This document shows positions 63,496 to 64,000 of a DNA stretch of 64,000 nt, piece after piece. Made by a program: the position numbers and the translations under genes. Under the pieces are notes generated by a model, which saw only the letters and a list, made by a program, of their open reading frames with translations, was not told the origin of the DNA and did no database searches. Origin of the DNA: an uncultured Eubacteriales bacterium. GTDB lineage: Bacteria > Bacillota > Clostridia > Oscillospirales > CAG-272. The stretch covers positions 12,350-76,349 of the forward strand of contig CAKXXW010000008.1 in assembly GCA_934378145.1 (NCBI GenBank), in the 5' to 3' direction. Every line of letters begins with the position of its first letter. Position 1 is the stretch's first letter.

Positions 63496-63522
63496 ATTTT
63501 AAGCTCCATAGTATTTTTATAT

Positions 63523-63551
63523 ATTATACTATTTATTGCGCCAAAATGCAA
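63523..63551 (-). promoter_or_regulatory. Promoter of the HAD-murB-whiA-dnaE operon
   Basis: Minus strand TTGCAT (63551-63546), 17-base spacer, TATAAT (63528-63523). Confidence 0.65.
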
Positions 63552-63609
63552 CTGTTTTCTGCCCCCGAGAAAAAATGAAAGTTTTTTCAGAGAAATTTTC
63601 CAAAACCCC

Positions 63610-63637
63610 TTGACAATTCGCTGAGAATGAGTATAAT
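63610..63637 (+). promoter_or_regulatory. Promoter of tRNA-Leu
   Basis: TTGACA (63610-63615), 16-base spacer, TATAAT (63632-63637). Confidence 0.82.
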
Positions 63638-63664
63638 AATATCGTTGTCTGAAAACGACGGCAC

Positions 63665-63748
63665 GCGAGAGTGGCGGAACTGGCAGACGCGCACGTTTGA
63701 GGGGCGTGTGGTTACACCGTACGGGTTCAAGTCCCGTTTCTCGCACCA
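63665..63748 (+). tRNA. tRNA-Leu(GAG)
   Basis: An 84-base class II tRNA with the CCA end encoded. Acceptor arms GCGAGAG / TTCTCGC pair fully, counting one G-T. The anticodon stem is CACGT / GCGTG with loop TTGAGGG, giving anticodon GAG at 63699-63701. A variable arm follows, then the T arm with GGTTCAAGTCCC. Confidence 0.95.
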
Positions 63749-63750
63749 AA

Positions 63751-63775
63751 AAGCACACTTCGGTGTGCTTTTTCT
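63751..63775 (+). terminator. Terminator of tRNA-Leu
   Basis: AAGCACAC-TTCG-GTGTGCTT followed by TTTCTTTTT; the UUCG tetraloop makes it very stable. Confidence 0.88.
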
Positions 63776-63794
63776 TTTTGCCGATAAGCCAAAA

Positions 63795-63875
63795 AACCGC
63801 CGCCGCGAGGAAATCCTCGCGGGCAGGCGGCGCCTGCACCCCTTGCTCGCGGTTTATTCACCGAAAGGTGAACCC
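63795..63875. repeat. Cluster of short inverted repeats after tRNA-Leu
   Basis: A perfect CCGCGAGGA-AA-TCCTCGCGG hairpin (63801-63820 region) lies inside a longer GCCGCC/GGCGGC pairing, followed by TTCACC-GAAA-GGTGAA. No reading frame of note. It may be a dispersed element or a structured RNA. Confidence 0.45.
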
Positions 63876-63949
63876 TTCACCCGAAGATTATGTTTTGCCA
63901 AAATATTAAGAGAAAAGCTTCACCGAAGGCGGTAAGTTTCATTTTCAAT

Positions 63950-63976
63950 GTAGGGGAGGATATTATCCTCCCCTAC
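63950..63976. repeat. Palindromic repeat GTAGGGGAGGATA
   Basis: GTAGGGGAGGATA-T-TATCCTCCCCTAC: perfect 13-base arms around one base, near the right edge. Such GC-rich palindromes recur between genes in many gut Clostridia; copy number here is unknown. Confidence 0.55.
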
Positions 63977-64000
63977 GGGTCTGCGGAAAGCGATCACGGG

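Overview
The window reads as chromosome of an endospore-lineage member of the Clostridia, most likely an uncultured gut species near the Oscillospirales or Christensenellales. Supporting signs are Firmicutes-type gene orders (yybS-gdpP-rplI-dnaB, rimP-nusA-ylxR-ylxQ-infB, DnaD plus DnaI helicase loading, HPr kinase, WhiA, Rex), both dipicolinate synthase subunits, strong GGAGG ribosome binding sites, TTGACA-N17-TATAAT promoters, roughly balanced base composition, and no outer-membrane genes. The assignment is inference; no 16S gene is present.

Bases 1-16500 are the accessory part. A tightly packed leftward operon (about 6400 down to beyond base 1) encodes two leucine-carboxyl-methyltransferase-like enzymes, a metallo-beta-lactamase-fold hydrolase, three different members of the L-2-amino-thiazoline-4-carboxylate (ATC) hydrolase family, a ketopantoate-reductase-like dehydrogenase, a small membrane protein and a further methyltransferase. 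Next to it lie a TetR-family regulator and, divergent from the regulator, a heterodimeric ABC exporter. The same palindrome, GTTAGC-N4-GCTAAC, occurs in front of both the operon and the exporter. I read the whole as one TetR-controlled modification/detoxification and export system of unknown substrate, and it is the best candidate here for an undescribed system. It is followed by a STAS-kinase fusion, a GNAT acetyltransferase, a very large ECF sigma factor with a 660-residue C-terminal extension, and a decayed locus holding fragments of a radical-SAM activating enzyme and an AraC regulator.

Bases 16500-25600 hold rpmF with its DUF177 partner, an alpha-L-rhamnosidase, NAD(P)HX dehydratase, an acyl-CoA synthetase, 3-methyladenine DNA glycosylase, an orphan PTS-IIC-like permease, a flavin reductase and an SdpI-like protein. 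Bases 25650-30880 are the leftward rimP-nusA-ylxR-ylxQ-infB operon, with an attenuator-like hairpin in its leader.

Bases 31030-40255 are a rightward housekeeping operon (yybS, gdpP, rplI, dnaB, tilS, hpt, ftsH). Bases 40280-46700 are a second one (galU, dCMP deaminase, a lipoprotein, rimI, tsaD, rex, dnaD-like, dnaI-like). Bases 46700-53500 run leftward: an Eis-like acetyltransferase, ispE, spoVFB, spoVFA, an unknown membrane protein and two PrsA-like lipoproteins. Bases 53600-57480 run rightward: hprK, pyk and a lipoprotein. Bases 57480-63550 run leftward: HAD phosphatase, murB, whiA, dnaE. The window ends with tRNA-Leu(GAG) and a palindrome-rich intergenic region.

No insertion sequence, prophage, CRISPR array, rRNA or origin was found. 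Apart from the decayed locus at 15.9-16.5 kb, no gap longer than 300 bases lacks a gene.
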